A model generated the notes under the pieces. It saw only the letters and a list, made by a program, of their open reading frames with translations. It ran no database searches and had not been told where the DNA came from. A stretch of 33,297 nucleotides of DNA, taken from positions 1 to 33,297 of the forward strand of contig CACWLA010000021.1 in the NCBI GenBank assembly GCA_902761665.1, given 5' to 3'. The stretch's first letter is position 1; the number at the start of each line of letters is the position of its first letter. The DNA comes from an uncultured Lachnospiraceae bacterium. GTDB taxonomy: Bacteria; Bacillota; Clostridia; Lachnospirales; Lachnospiraceae. Both the position numbers and the translations under genes were made by a program. This document shows positions 25,402 to 33,297 of this stretch, piece by piece.

Positions 25402-27129
25402 ATGACGGTACAGGAACGCTATGAATACTGGCTGACGAGCCCGGCATTCGACGAAGTGACCAGAGAAGAACTGAGAGCTATCAAGGACGATCCCACGGCG
25501 ATCGCGGAACGCTTTACCGGCGATCTGGAATTCGGCACCGGCGGCCTGCGCGGCGTGATCGGCGCCGGCACCAACCGGATGAACGTCTACACGGTCCGCA
25601 AGGCGACGCAGGGCATCGCCAACTACATCCTGCAGAAGGGGACACAGAAGAGAGGCGTTGCCATTTCCTATGACAGCCGCCGCATGTCGCCCGAATTTGC
25701 CGATGAGACCGCACGCTGCTTCTGCGCGAACGGGATCCCGGTCTACATTTTCCCGATGCTGCACCCCACGCCCATGCTGAGCTTTGCCGTGCGCGACCTC
25801 GGCTGCACCGCGGGCGTCAACATCACGGCCAGCCACAATCCGCCGGAATACAACGGCTACAAGCTCTACTGGGAGGACGGTGCGCAGGTGACGGTGCCGG
25901 ACGATGAGCTGATCATCGCCGAGGTGAACAAGATCACCGACTATGCCGAACCGAAGACCATGAGCCGGCAGGATGCCATGGCCGCGGGACTGTATCACTA
26001 CATCGGCAGCGACCTGGACGAACGCTACTACGAAAACGTCAAACAGTGGATCAAACGCCCCGACGTGATCGCGAAGGAAGCAAAGAACATTACGGTCGCC
26101 TACACGCCGCTGCACGGGACCGGCTACGTTCCGTCCATGCACATGCTGAGGGAACTTGGCTTTACGGCGTACGCGGTGCCCGAACAGTCCGAACCGAACG
26201 GCGAGTTCCCGACGGTCGGCTATCCGAATCCCGAAGATGCCAAGGCCATGAAGATGGCGCTCGAACTGGGCGAAAAGGTTAAGGCAGACCTGGTGCTCGC
26301 GAACGACCCCGATGCCGACCGCATTGGTTCCTACGTGCGTGATTCCGAAGGCAAGCTGCAGCGGCTGACCGGCAACATGATGGGGGCCCTGCTGATGAAC
26401 TACGAGATCGAGAGTGCGAAGGAGATCAGAGGCCTTCGCCCCGACAGCACCGCTATTTCCACCATCGTGTCCACGAACATGACCGCTGCGATCGCGCGCA
26501 AATTCGGCGTGAACTACTATGAGACCCTGACCGGCTTCAAGCACATCTGCGGCAAGATGCGCGAGCTGGAAGAGACCGCGTCGATGGATTTCCTCTTCGG
26601 TTATGAAGAGAGCTACGGCTGCCTCGTGGGCACCTATGCCCGCGACAAGGACGGCATCATGGCCGTTACGGCGCTTGCGGAAGCGGCCTGCTGGTACAAG
26701 ACCCAGGGCAAGACCCTCTGGGACGTGCTGCAGGATCTGTATGCGGAGATCGGCTACTATCGCGACATCAATATTTCCCGGACCTTCAAGGGCCTGGAAG
26801 GCGCAGAAAAGATCCGCGGCATCATGAGCTTCCTCAGGAACGATCCGCCGAAGGAAATGGGCGGCCTGCCCGTCGTCGCGCTCCGCGACTACAAGGAGCA
26901 TAAGACCCTGAACCTCAGAACGGGTGAGGCAGGCGTGACCACGCTGCCGACTTCGAACGTCCTGTACTACGAGCTGACGGACGATGCTTGGGTGTGCGTA
27001 AGGCCTTCCGGCACGGAGCCGAAGATCAAGCTTTACTGCGGCATCTGCGGCAAGGACAAGGCCGACGCCGACGAAAAGGAACGCGTGATGATCGAAAAAC
27101 TGAATGCGTTCATGGATCAGTTCGAATAA
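25402..27129 (+). CDS. Phosphoglucomutase/phosphomannomutase (alpha-D-phosphohexomutase)
   Basis: A 575-aa cytosolic enzyme interconverting hexose 1- and 6-phosphates through a phosphoserine. The active-site loop TASHNP (S144), the Mg2+-binding loop DPDADR (302-307), the sugar-binding loop GYEESYG and the C-terminal phosphate-binding RPSGTEPK are all intact and in the normal order. Length and N-terminus (ERYEYWLTSPAFDEVTREEL) match the PgcA type of Firmicutes, which supplies glucose-1-phosphate for UDP-glucose and glycolipid synthesis. The ATG at 25402, preceded by TGAGGT, is chosen over 25372. It lies 33 bp after the MATE gene without an intervening terminator, so cotranscription is likely, though no functional link is obvious. 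Confidence 0.95.
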   Translation: MTVQERYEYWLTSPAFDEVTREELRAIKDDPTAIAERFTGDLEFGTGGLRGVIGAGTNRMNVYTVRKATQGIANYILQKGTQKRGVAISYDSRRMSPEFADETARCFCANGIPVYIFPMLHPTPMLSFAVRDLGCTAGVNITASHNPPEYNGYKLYWEDGAQVTVPDDELIIAEVNKITDYAEPKTMSRQDAMAAGLYHYIGSDLDERYYENVKQWIKRPDVIAKEAKNITVAYTPLHGTGYVPSMHMLRELGFTAYAVPEQSEPNGEFPTVGYPNPEDAKAMKMALELGEKVKADLVLANDPDADRIGSYVRDSEGKLQRLTGNMMGALLMNYEIESAKEIRGLRPDSTAISTIVSTNMTAAIARKFGVNYYETLTGFKHICGKMRELEETASMDFLFGYEESYGCLVGTYARDKDGIMAVTALAEAACWYKTQGKTLWDVLQDLYAEIGYYRDINISRTFKGLEGAEKIRGIMSFLRNDPPKEMGGLPVVALRDYKEHKTLNLRTGEAGVTTLPTSNVLYYELTDDAWVCVRPSGTEPKIKLYCGICGKDKADADEKERVMIEKLNAFMDQFE

Positions 27130-27148
27130 GTTTTGCAGAGAATAAGAA

Positions 27149-27180
27149 AACGGCGGGGCTGCGGCCCCGCCGTTCTTTTG
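27149..27180. terminator. Shared terminator between convergent genes
   Basis: Perfect 11-bp stem AACGGCGGGGC/GCCCCGCCGTT with a TGCG loop, A-rich on the left and T-rich on the right, so it can end the phosphohexomutase transcript and the oncoming HTH-TPR transcript. Confidence 0.93.
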
Positions 27181-27195
27181 GTGATTCTTTTCTGC

Positions 27196-28242
27196 TTACT
27201 GTGCCTTTTCGGCCTTTGCCAGCAGACGGGCTTTTTCATCCTGCGCGTGCTTCAGCCCGGTGTCTTCGGTGAAGTGCCACTCATTTTCCAGCAGATCGAT
27301 GATGCGGTCCTGTGTCTCGGCCGCTTTCCGGTACTCACCCATGATCTCGTAAATGTCCGAGATGGCCATCAGTTCGTCCGTAAAGCGCGGGCGGCGGGGG
27401 CTCTTCTCGAAGGCCTGCTCGTAAAGCCCGATCGCCTTTGCATAATCGCTTTTCTTGGCATGGTACTGCGCGGCTTCGAAGAGGCAGACGTCGTCCTCCG
27501 GATGCGCCGCGACCAGTTCGTCAATGATGCCGTCCGCGGTCTTTTCGTCAAAGCGGGCGAGGGCGATGCCTGCCCGGTAGATCTGGACCATGACAGGTCT
27601 CGCATCCGGGAGGCGGGAGGCCTTCTCCAGATATCTTTCCGCTTCGTCCGCACGGTGGTCGGCAAGCAGATTGTCGATGAGATACAGATACGGCAGGCGG
27701 ACGTCCGGGTTTTCATTGACGATGCCGCGCCAGAATTCGATCGCCTTCGTGTGGTTCGCCATGTTCCAGTCCCAGACCGCGTGGCCTTCCGCGCGGTCAA
27801 GGACCCACTGCCAGTCTTTCACGCCCGGCGCCGTGCGGATGGTGTCCTTCGCGTATTTTGCCGCTTTCCGGGCGCAGGCGTTCATGCGGTGCCAGTACAG
27901 GTAGGACAGGAGCCCGGCGGCGCGCTGTTTGTTCGCCTCGTCGGCAAGCTGCCCTTTCAGATAGTCTTCGTATTCGCGGAAGAGATCCTGCGGCAGTTCT
28001 TCCGTGTTGTCCATGCTGTTCTCAATGCGGTTCAGCCGCTGTTCGTCATTCAGGTCGAACAGTTCGTCGATGCTGACGCCGAAGATCTCCGCGAGAAGCG
28101 GGAGAGCGGTGATGTCCGGCATGGAGGCGGCGTTCTCCCATTTGGAGACCGACTGCGGGCCGATGCCCAGTTTATCCGCAAGCTGCTCCTGGGTAAGTCC
28201 CGCCCTGAAGCGCAGCTGTCTGATCTTTTTTCCGAGTTCCAT
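27196..28242 (-). CDS. XRE-type HTH regulator with TPR domain
   Basis: A 348-aa protein. Residues 1-62 are a Cro/CI-type helix-turn-helix (LRFRAGLTQEQLADKLGIGPQSVSKWENAASMPDITALPLLAEIFGVSIDELF). The remaining part is almost entirely helical, with repeated 34-residue-like units (for example ADEAERYLEKASRLPDARPVMVQIYRAGIALARFDEKTADGII) resembling tetratricopeptide repeats. In Firmicutes such proteins often respond to a peptide or partner protein through the TPR part; no small peptide gene is visible next to it. A strong GGAGG precedes the ATG at 28242, and the gene is a single unit with its own promoter. Target genes are not known. Confidence 0.88.
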   Translation of the reverse strand: MELGKKIRQLRFRAGLTQEQLADKLGIGPQSVSKWENAASMPDITALPLLAEIFGVSIDELFDLNDEQRLNRIENSMDNTEELPQDLFREYEDYLKGQLADEANKQRAAGLLSYLYWHRMNACARKAAKYAKDTIRTAPGVKDWQWVLDRAEGHAVWDWNMANHTKAIEFWRGIVNENPDVRLPYLYLIDNLLADHRADEAERYLEKASRLPDARPVMVQIYRAGIALARFDEKTADGIIDELVAAHPEDDVCLFEAAQYHAKKSDYAKAIGLYEQAFEKSPRRPRFTDELMAISDIYEIMGEYRKAAETQDRIIDLLENEWHFTEDTGLKHAQDEKARLLAKAEKAQ

Positions 28243-28288
28243 ATTGATTTCCTCCTTGATGCAGGCTGTGTTTCGTGATCACGGCCTC

Positions 28289-28317
28289 ATTATACGGGAA
28301 TAAAACGGGGGATTCAA
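28289..28317 (-). promoter_or_regulatory. Promoter of the HTH-TPR gene
   Basis: On the minus strand TTGAAT (28312-28317), 17 bp, TATAAT (28289-28294), about 47 bp upstream of the start codon. Confidence 0.75.
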
Positions 28318-28393
28318 TGACGCAGACGGCAAGCCTTCTCGCCTGTTGGGGGAGTCGGGGCTGCACCTTCCTGTGTTGTAAAGTTTAGAATAA

Positions 28394-28777
28394 CTACTGA
28401 ATAATCAGTTGAATGATAATAACTATTATACCTAAAAGAATCAGCACTATCGGGAGCCCAACGACGTCTTTTTTTTCAAGTGTATCCCATGCGCAGTGAT
28501 CGGGAGTCATTGCTTCACGGTTTACATCCTGATAAACACAATAAATATGACGCCATCTTGCCCGGTATCCGACATAAAGATAAAGCCCCAAAAAGATGAA
28601 TCCGCTTGCCATTCCGATGACGGCACCGGTTTTGGAATGAGATAATATGATACCGATCTGACAGCCCAAAAGAAGCAAAAGAAAAGGGGCAGCATAACGC
28701 CAGAACAACGCCAATATCTTGATCCGAGTTATTTGGCGCTTCGACAGATTATGCTTTTGTCCCTTTGGGTATTTCAT
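28394..28777 (-). CDS. Small membrane protein of unknown function
   Basis: A 127-aa protein with three predicted membrane helices at about 23-45, 51-70 and 105-126, a basic N-terminus (KGQKHNLSKRQITRIK) and a short hydrophilic loop between helices 2 and 3 (YQDVNREAMTPDHCAWDTLEKKD). I do not recognise the family. The ribosome binding site AAGGTG precedes the ATG at 28777. It starts 18 bp after the stop of the DUF4037 gene, so it is probably the last gene of that operon. Its base composition is clearly more AT-rich than its neighbours, and TAA follows in an AT-rich tail, which may indicate separate acquisition. No terminator hairpin was found behind it. Confidence 0.75.
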   Translation of the reverse strand: MKYPKGQKHNLSKRQITRIKILALFWRYAAPFLLLLLGCQIGIILSHSKTGAVIGMASGFIFLGLYLYVGYRARWRHIYCVYQDVNREAMTPDHCAWDTLEKKDVVGLPIVLILLGIIVIIIQLIIQ

Positions 28778-28795
28778 GAAACACCTTCTGATCGT

Positions 28796-29737
28796 TCAAA
28801 CCGCAAAAAAGATATCTTCGTTCCGCAGGGCGGGGTCGGCAACGCGGTCGTTGACGGAGTTCGCGTGCTTCGAGAGGTCGCCGCAGACAGCTTCGGTGAT
28901 GCCCTGGGCCTGCAGTTCGCTGATGACGGCAGAGGCGATATTTTCAATTGATGCATATTTGTCCATCATCTCAGCGGCGGTATTGCCGCTGCTGATGATA
29001 CGGTACAGGGCAGGCTCGAGGCCGGAAAGTTTCGGCAGCCCGCGCAGCGCCCGGAACTGCCACTTGTAGTAGGGCATGAGCGCGCGGTTCAGCAGAAAGA
29101 CGGCATGGATCGCCGCCTGCACGAAAGTGATCGCAGCCAGCTGCGCGGCGCCTTCCTCGCCGTGGTCGAGGCAGCGGAGATAATTGTACTGCCCGGCCTG
29201 CGCCATCGTGGCGAGTTCGCCGGCAAGCTTTTTCAGGCGGACGTCTTCGGGCATTTCGCGCAGCGCCCTGCGCCTTGCACTGAAGACGCCGGAATCGTCC
29301 CGCCAGATCTCGCCGTTCGTTGCTTCCAGAAGACTGTTCTCCGGCACGCGGAACCAGCCGGCGATAGAGAGACTTCCTTCGGGATCTCCGGTCTTTGCCA
29401 GGAAAAATTCATCCATTCGCAGGATTCCGTGACGATTTCCTCCGGCAGGACTCAGTAAACTTTTCTTGAAACCGAGGTATTCCTTCGGGAGTTTCGCGTA
29501 GGCGCGCTCCAGGCGGAAGGCGGTCTGCCGGTCGATCACGTCCTCGCCGGGCAGAAAGAGACAGAAGCCGGCTTCAAAATCGTGGTCCCGGGAGACCTCA
29601 TCATCGTAACCGAAGCATTCGCTGCCGCTCCCGCAGAGGCCTGCCGCGATGAGCCCTTCCCATTCCGGAAACTGCTCATGCAGCATGGGTGCGCCGTATT
29701 CTTCGTAGTATTTTCTCGCGAGTTCAAGTCCCTGCAT
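28796..29737 (-). CDS. DUF4037 protein with nucleotidyltransferase-like motif
   Basis: A 313-aa protein. The segment GSGSECFGYDDEVSRDHDF at residues 36-54 has the layout of a polymerase-beta-type nucleotidyltransferase active site: a GS motif followed by the DxD pair D51/D53. The following part (GFCLFLPGED, LERAYAKLPKEYLGF) and the helical C-terminal half match proteins annotated as DUF4037. The reaction and substrate are unknown; transfer of a nucleotide to a small molecule, RNA or protein is possible. The ATG at 29737 overlaps the end of the upstream TPR gene by 14 bases, so the two are coupled and probably function together. The call as DUF4037 is fairly firm; active nucleotidyltransferase function is inference. 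Confidence 0.8.
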   Translation of the reverse strand: MQGLELARKYYEEYGAPMLHEQFPEWEGLIAAGLCGSGSECFGYDDEVSRDHDFEAGFCLFLPGEDVIDRQTAFRLERAYAKLPKEYLGFKKSLLSPAGGNRHGILRMDEFFLAKTGDPEGSLSIAGWFRVPENSLLEATNGEIWRDDSGVFSARRRALREMPEDVRLKKLAGELATMAQAGQYNYLRCLDHGEEGAAQLAAITFVQAAIHAVFLLNRALMPYYKWQFRALRGLPKLSGLEPALYRIISSGNTAAEMMDKYASIENIASAVISELQAQGITEAVCGDLSKHANSVNDRVADPALRNEDIFFAV

Positions 29738-30539
29738 AGATCTTTTCTGCGGCTTCGCGCAGCTCCTTTGCCGTCATGAACCATCCGTAATAGTCGAAGC
29801 CGGGCGCGCAGGTCCGGCAGACGTAGGCGTAGTAGCCGTTCCGCGGGAGGCTCCCGGTCTTCAGAAGCGTCTCTGCGGTCTCCAGCATCCCGTTCACGTC
29901 GGCGGTCTCGTCCTGCTCGTGCAGCAAGTCGGCGAGGTTCAGCCAGGTGACGGCCTGCTCGAGTTCGCTGCCCGGCACCTTTTTCATGGTCTCCAGCGCC
30001 TTCCGGTAATAGTTTTCCGCTTCGCCGTACCGGCCGAGGTCAGCCAGGGCGAGGGCCATGTTGTTGTACAGGCCGCCGAGGCGTCCGTCGCTTTCCGGGA
30101 GTTCTTTTTCATACAGCGCGCGGGCCAGCTCGAAATACGGCAGCGCTTCGTCCGCGTGCCCGAAGGTCTTGCAGACGGTCGCGGCGTTCACCCAGGTAGT
30201 GCCGGCAATGATGTTTCCGCGCATGCCCAGTTCGTCCAGGAGCCGCAGGGCTTCCGTCATCGACTCACGGGCTTCCGTTTCTTTCCCGGATTTGCGGAAA
30301 TAGCCCATCATCTCATTGCGGATGGAGAGTTCACCGCGCCGGTCCCCGCCGGCTTTTGCTTCGGCGAGCCAGTAGGCGAGGTGGCGCCCGGCGCCTGCCC
30401 AGTCGTCGTGACTGAGGTATTCGTCAAGTTTTTCCACGATCCGGCCGACCGGTACGGAAAAAGAAGGACGCTGAGCGTCCCGGTTCATGTCCAGCAGGCA
30501 CTGGGGTTCTTCGTAATCTTCTTTGCTGAGGATGTTCAT
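29724..30539 (-). CDS. Tetratricopeptide-repeat protein, partner of the DUF4037 gene
   Basis: A 271-aa soluble protein with no signal peptide. After an N-terminal segment (residues 1-35), helical pairs follow: WAGAGRHLAYWLAEAKAGGD, KETEARESMTEALRLLDELG, GHADEALPYFELARALYEK and GRYGEAENYYRKALETMKK are clear TPR units, and the C-terminus (YVCRTCAPGFDYYGWF) is distinct. TPR proteins bind partner proteins. The 14-bp overlap with the DUF4037 gene points to the nucleotidyltransferase-like protein as partner. The ribosome binding site before the ATG at 30539 is weak (AGGT), so the start is not certain. No clear promoter was found in the 136 bp upstream. Confidence 0.82.
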   Translation of the reverse strand: MNILSKEDYEEPQCLLDMNRDAQRPSFSVPVGRIVEKLDEYLSHDDWAGAGRHLAYWLAEAKAGGDRRGELSIRNEMMGYFRKSGKETEARESMTEALRLLDELGMRGNIIAGTTWVNAATVCKTFGHADEALPYFELARALYEKELPESDGRLGGLYNNMALALADLGRYGEAENYYRKALETMKKVPGSELEQAVTWLNLADLLHEQDETADVNGMLETAETLLKTGSLPRNGYYAYVCRTCAPGFDYYGWFMTAKELREAAEKIYAGT

Positions 30540-30675
30540 GGTGATACCTGTAGCAGGATCCGGAGCCTTACAGACAGACGCAGGCTTCCTCAGAACGATT
30601 TACTTCGTGCATATGTTCTTCGAAAGCCCGGTCTGCTCTGTTCGGCTCTGTTGATTTGTAAATGATCGGTCATCC

Positions 30676-31623
30676 TTACGCGATCAGCACGCGCAGGAGA
30701 GGGGTGACGACAAACATGGCGAGGGTGGTCCAGACGACGCCCTGGGAGGCGAAGCGTTCGCCTTCCTCCCCGCCGTACTGCGATCCGAGCACCACGGCCA
30801 TGGTCGGGGCAGGCATTGCGGCGACGATCATGGTCGTCTGCGGACCGAGACCTTCCATGCCGAGGATCTTGAAAATAATGAAGAAAATGCCCGGCGCCAG
30901 AACGAAGCGCATGAGCATGAGCAGTGCCGTGGCTTTGTCCATGACCAGCGACTTCAGCCCGAGTTCGTAAATGATGAAGCCGGTCATCATGATCGCGAGC
31001 GGCGTGACCACGCTGCTGAGATGGCGGATGAAGCTGGACGCGAACGAAGGCAGATGCACGTCGAGCAGGACCAGCACGAGACCGATCGAAACGCCGATCA
31101 CGGGCGGCGAGAGGAGCACCTTGAGCAGGAGCTTGCCGAAGCTTTCGCGTTCGTAATCAAAGGACCAGCGGACGGCGATGACGCTGATCAGCCAGATGGA
31201 GAAGGAGTTCAGCACGTAGAAGACCATCACGAAGGGGGCGCAGGCGTCGCCGAAGATCTCCCGGCAGATCGCGAGCCCGATGAAGATCGCGTTGGAGTTC
31301 GCGCCCATGTGGATGAAAAGGCCGGTCTTGTTCTTTGGAATGCGGAAGATTTTGCAGACCAGGAATGCCAGCAGGTTGCTGAGCGCCATGGCAATGAGCG
31401 AGATCAGCAGATAGATCCCGTACTGGCTGATCGTATCGCGGGTCAGGTTGGTGATGATGCCATTGATGCAGTTGAAGGGGACGAGGAGGGTCATCAGCAG
31501 CCGGCTGATGAAGGTCTTGGCTTTCTTATCCATCAGGCCTTTGACGCCGAGAAGGTACCCGGTTGCCGTCAGAAGCAGGATGACGCTGACCGAAGATACG
31601 GCCTGCCAGAAAACTTCTTTCAT
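30676..31623 (-). CDS. AEC (auxin efflux carrier) family transporter
   Basis: A 315-aa membrane protein with about ten hydrophobic helices in two five-helix halves. Family features are the opening ATGYLLGVKGLMDKKAKTFISRLLMTLLVPFNCINGI, HMGANSNAIFIGLAI in the middle and the C-terminal AAMPAPTMAVVLGSQYGG motif. Bacterial members carry malate, malonate or other organic acids, or amino acids; the substrate here is unknown. GAGGTGA precedes the ATG at 31623. It starts 26 bp after the stop of the phosphatase-like gene, without a terminator between them, so both may be on one transcript from the promoter at 32774-32802. No terminator hairpin is evident after the stop codon. Confidence 0.9.
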   Translation of the reverse strand: MKEVFWQAVSSVSVILLLTATGYLLGVKGLMDKKAKTFISRLLMTLLVPFNCINGIITNLTRDTISQYGIYLLISLIAMALSNLLAFLVCKIFRIPKNKTGLFIHMGANSNAIFIGLAICREIFGDACAPFVMVFYVLNSFSIWLISVIAVRWSFDYERESFGKLLLKVLLSPPVIGVSIGLVLVLLDVHLPSFASSFIRHLSSVVTPLAIMMTGFIIYELGLKSLVMDKATALLMLMRFVLAPGIFFIIFKILGMEGLGPQTTMIVAAMPAPTMAVVLGSQYGGEEGERFASQGVVWTTLAMFVVTPLLRVLIA

Positions 31624-31649
31624 ATTTCACCTCATGAAGAGAGCTGGGA

Positions 31650-32732
31650 TCATTTGCCGAGTTTGAAGTTCATGTAGACCGCATCGTGGTCCGAATAGGT
31701 GAATCCGGTGCCGATCACGTTGGTCTCAAGCACCGTGACGTTGTCCGATACCAGGAAGCCGTCCACGGTGATCACATACTGGCCCTTATGGTAGGCTGAA
31801 TCAGCGTTGCGGCAGCTCGGCACGGGGTTCGCGGGATCATACGGCACGACGAGGGAAATGTCAAAGGCATCGAAGGTCCCTTCGGGAATGGGCTGGGCCC
31901 AGCTGTATTCCGCGCCTTCGACACCGAAGATCTTCTTGGAATCGCCCAGAAGATCCTTGTTGAAGTCGCCGCCGGCAACGCAGTAGTTGCCCTTGTCGTA
32001 TTCTTCCTGCATGTCAGCGAGCAGGAGCTTCAGCTGTTCGGTCGCGATGGTCCCGTCGGAGGTATAGGCGGACAGGTGCAGGTTGTACAGCACCAGCTGC
32101 TTTCCGTCGTCCGTCGGGATGTACTGCCGCGAATAGCAGCGGTCGAGATCCAGGAACTTGGTCAGGCCGTTTTCGATCGGCAACTCAATGCGTTCCGCCT
32201 TCGTGATCCCGACCTTCGAGAAGGTCAGCAGGCAGGACTTCGAGGCGCCGTGCGGCTGATAAAACGGATACATCAGGAAAGGAGAGTCGTAGTTCTGCGC
32301 CCAGGCGTAAGACATTCCGGGCAGCGCGGCGGTCAGATATTTCCGCTCGTCGAACTTGTAGCTCCGGGTGGAACCGATGTCCACTTCCTGGATCAGATAG
32401 AGATCGGACTTCCGCTCGGCCAGCCGCTCGCCGATCTTCTTCAGGTTGGCATCCAGACGCTCCTTTGACCAGGCCCAGGATTCGTGCCCGCCGTCCATGA
32501 AGAAGCCGTAATCGGCCTCGTAGGCACCGAAACCGATGTTCCAGCTGGTGATCGTCAGTTCCCTGCCGGCGGCGATCTCCTTCTCCGCCGAAACAGCGTT
32601 GACGGGCGCTAAGGTCTCATTGCCGATCCGGTGATAGGAGAGGAAAAGGTAAGCGGCGTAGGCGGCCGCGATCAGGACGAGCACAAGCAGGATCCACAGA
32701 AGGACCTTGCCGATCTTCGCAATTTTCTTCAT
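31650..32732 (-). CDS. Membrane-anchored endonuclease/exonuclease/phosphatase (EEP) family protein
   Basis: A 360-aa protein with a basic start and an uncleaved membrane anchor at about 9-32 (VLLWILLVLVLIAAAYAAYLFL), so the enzyme domain should face outwards. Catalytic motifs of the DNase I/sphingomyelinase fold are present in order: SWNIGFG, LIQEVD (metal-binding Glu), YNLHLSAY, GGDFNKD and the C-terminal SDHDAVYM with the catalytic His. Members cleave phosphodiesters in nucleic acids, lipids or inositol phosphates; the location suggests an extracellular phosphodiester substrate, but specificity cannot be read. GGGAGGT precedes the ATG at 32732. It heads a likely two-gene unit with the AEC transporter, which could take up a product, although that link is speculative. 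Confidence 0.88.
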   Translation of the reverse strand: MKKIAKIGKVLLWILLVLVLIAAAYAAYLFLSYHRIGNETLAPVNAVSAEKEIAAGRELTITSWNIGFGAYEADYGFFMDGGHESWAWSKERLDANLKKIGERLAERKSDLYLIQEVDIGSTRSYKFDERKYLTAALPGMSYAWAQNYDSPFLMYPFYQPHGASKSCLLTFSKVGITKAERIELPIENGLTKFLDLDRCYSRQYIPTDDGKQLVLYNLHLSAYTSDGTIATEQLKLLLADMQEEYDKGNYCVAGGDFNKDLLGDSKKIFGVEGAEYSWAQPIPEGTFDAFDISLVVPYDPANPVPSCRNADSAYHKGQYVITVDGFLVSDNVTVLETNVIGTGFTYSDHDAVYMNFKLGK

Positions 32733-32773
32733 ATTTTAACCTCCCGGCGCGGGCAGCGCCGCGCGACGCATTC

Positions 32774-32802
32774 ATTGTAACCGAGACGCTTTGTTTTTTC
32801 AA
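32774..32802 (-). promoter_or_regulatory. Promoter of the EEP-AEC unit
   Basis: On the minus strand TTGAAA (32797-32802), 17 bp, TACAAT (32774-32779), about 42 bp before the start codon. Confidence 0.8.
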
Positions 32803-33078
32803 GCCGGCTTTCGATGTTCTAATGGTTCGTGTGGAGCCGCTCTTTCCGTTCTTGTAATTAATCTTCACACCGGGTTATACATTTTATAAAAGTAAAGCAG
32901 CGTGTGGGACTTTTCATTTCAGCTGCCAATCAATATGATTATGATAAGTTTTCAAGAATGGAAAAGCCAGTGAGAAGGTGTTAGTATTATATAGATGAAG
33001 TCGTATAACACTGTTTTTCAAAGTCAAAATTTCAGACTTCTTGTCTTTTACAAGAAGAAAAAGGAGGCAGGACTTAAG
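32803..33078. other. AT-rich intergenic region before the right-end gene
   Basis: No coding sequence or RNA gene recognised. Composition shifts abruptly to AT-rich from about 32850 onward. A TATTAT/TATATA stretch near 32985-32994 could serve as a -10 element, but no good -35 sits at the proper distance. The only clear signal is the ribosome binding site AAGGAGG at 33060-33066. Confidence 0.4.
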
Positions 33079-33297
33079 ATGATTGTACTCTCACCGGAAG
33101 TAATATGGGGCAATAAACTGGAAAAGGTGGATAAGAACCTGCCTGATGACACATCTTTTAACATTTGCCTTAAACCCGAAGCGACAGATGAAGAAAAAAC
33201 CGAGTTTGAGGATTACATGATGAACCTGATGAGCGGATGGTTTTTCTTAAAGTATGCGGCGCCAGGCTTGAAAAAGCCTTACTACACATGGGAAGGG
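33079..33297 (+). CDS. Hypothetical protein, 3' part beyond window
   Basis: The first 73 codons of an open frame starting MIVLSPEVIWGNKLEKVDKN and still open at the window edge. AAGGAGG lies 12 bp upstream of ATG 33079, a slightly long but workable spacing. The visible part is acidic (KPEATDEEKTEFEDYMMNL), then more aromatic (SGWFFLKYAAPGLKKPYYTW), without signal peptide or membrane helix. I do not recognise the family. Base composition is clearly more AT-rich than in most of the window, suggesting a different origin. Confidence 0.65.
   Translation, partial: MIVLSPEVIWGNKLEKVDKNLPDDTSFNICLKPEATDEEKTEFEDYMMNLMSGWFFLKYAAPGLKKPYYTWEG

Overview
The window looks like a chromosomal segment of a fairly GC-rich member of the Clostridia (Bacillota). 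This rests on sigma-A promoters with 16-18 bp spacers, strong GGAGG ribosome binding sites, a MecA adaptor, a BlaI/BlaR1-type pair, heterodimeric ABC exporters, tRNA genes without encoded CCA, and a long urocanate hydratase. No phage, insertion sequence or CRISPR array is visible. Gene assignments come from motif recognition by eye; no database search was run.

Layout. 1-2890: histidine degradation genes on the minus strand (hutU, then hutI, which runs off the left edge). 2947-5682: a divergent BlaI-type repressor and BlaR1-type metalloprotease sensor behind a promoter with two matching palindromic operators. 5690-6165: a two-gene tRNA operon (Leu-UAA and a CAU tRNA), a duplicated tRNA 3' end, clustered small hairpins and a dispersed palindromic repeat. 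6163-9420: a minus-strand operon of a CofE-like ligase, a type Ic-like aminotransferase and mecA. 9448-12577: a 997-aa ABC ATPase-permease fusion. 12593-15917: two tandem ECF sigma/anti-sigma pairs. 16015-17668: an M32 carboxypeptidase with its own promoter, divergent from rpmF (17715-18044). 18086-21721: an asymmetric two-subunit ABC exporter. 22051-27180: plus-strand genes for a membrane-anchored SH3/GH18 protein, a MATE exporter and a phosphoglucomutase/phosphomannomutase. 27196-32802: minus-strand genes for an HTH-TPR regulator, a small membrane protein, a DUF4037 nucleotidyltransferase-like protein with a TPR partner, an AEC transporter and a membrane-anchored endonuclease/exonuclease/phosphatase protein. 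33079-33297: the start of an AT-rich unknown gene.

How the genes fit together. Much of the region concerns the cell envelope and signalling across it: BlaI/BlaR1 with an Ig-like rather than penicillin-binding sensor, two sigma/anti-sigma switches, three ABC proteins, a MATE pump and a GH18 enzyme. Housekeeping functions (rpmF, tRNAs, phosphohexomutase, peptidase) are interspersed. I do not see a clear-cut new defence or mobile system. The items most worth following up are the CofE-like ligase operon, the DUF4037/TPR pair, the BlaR1 variant with its double operator, the tandem sigma modules, and the repeat family that abuts stop codons.
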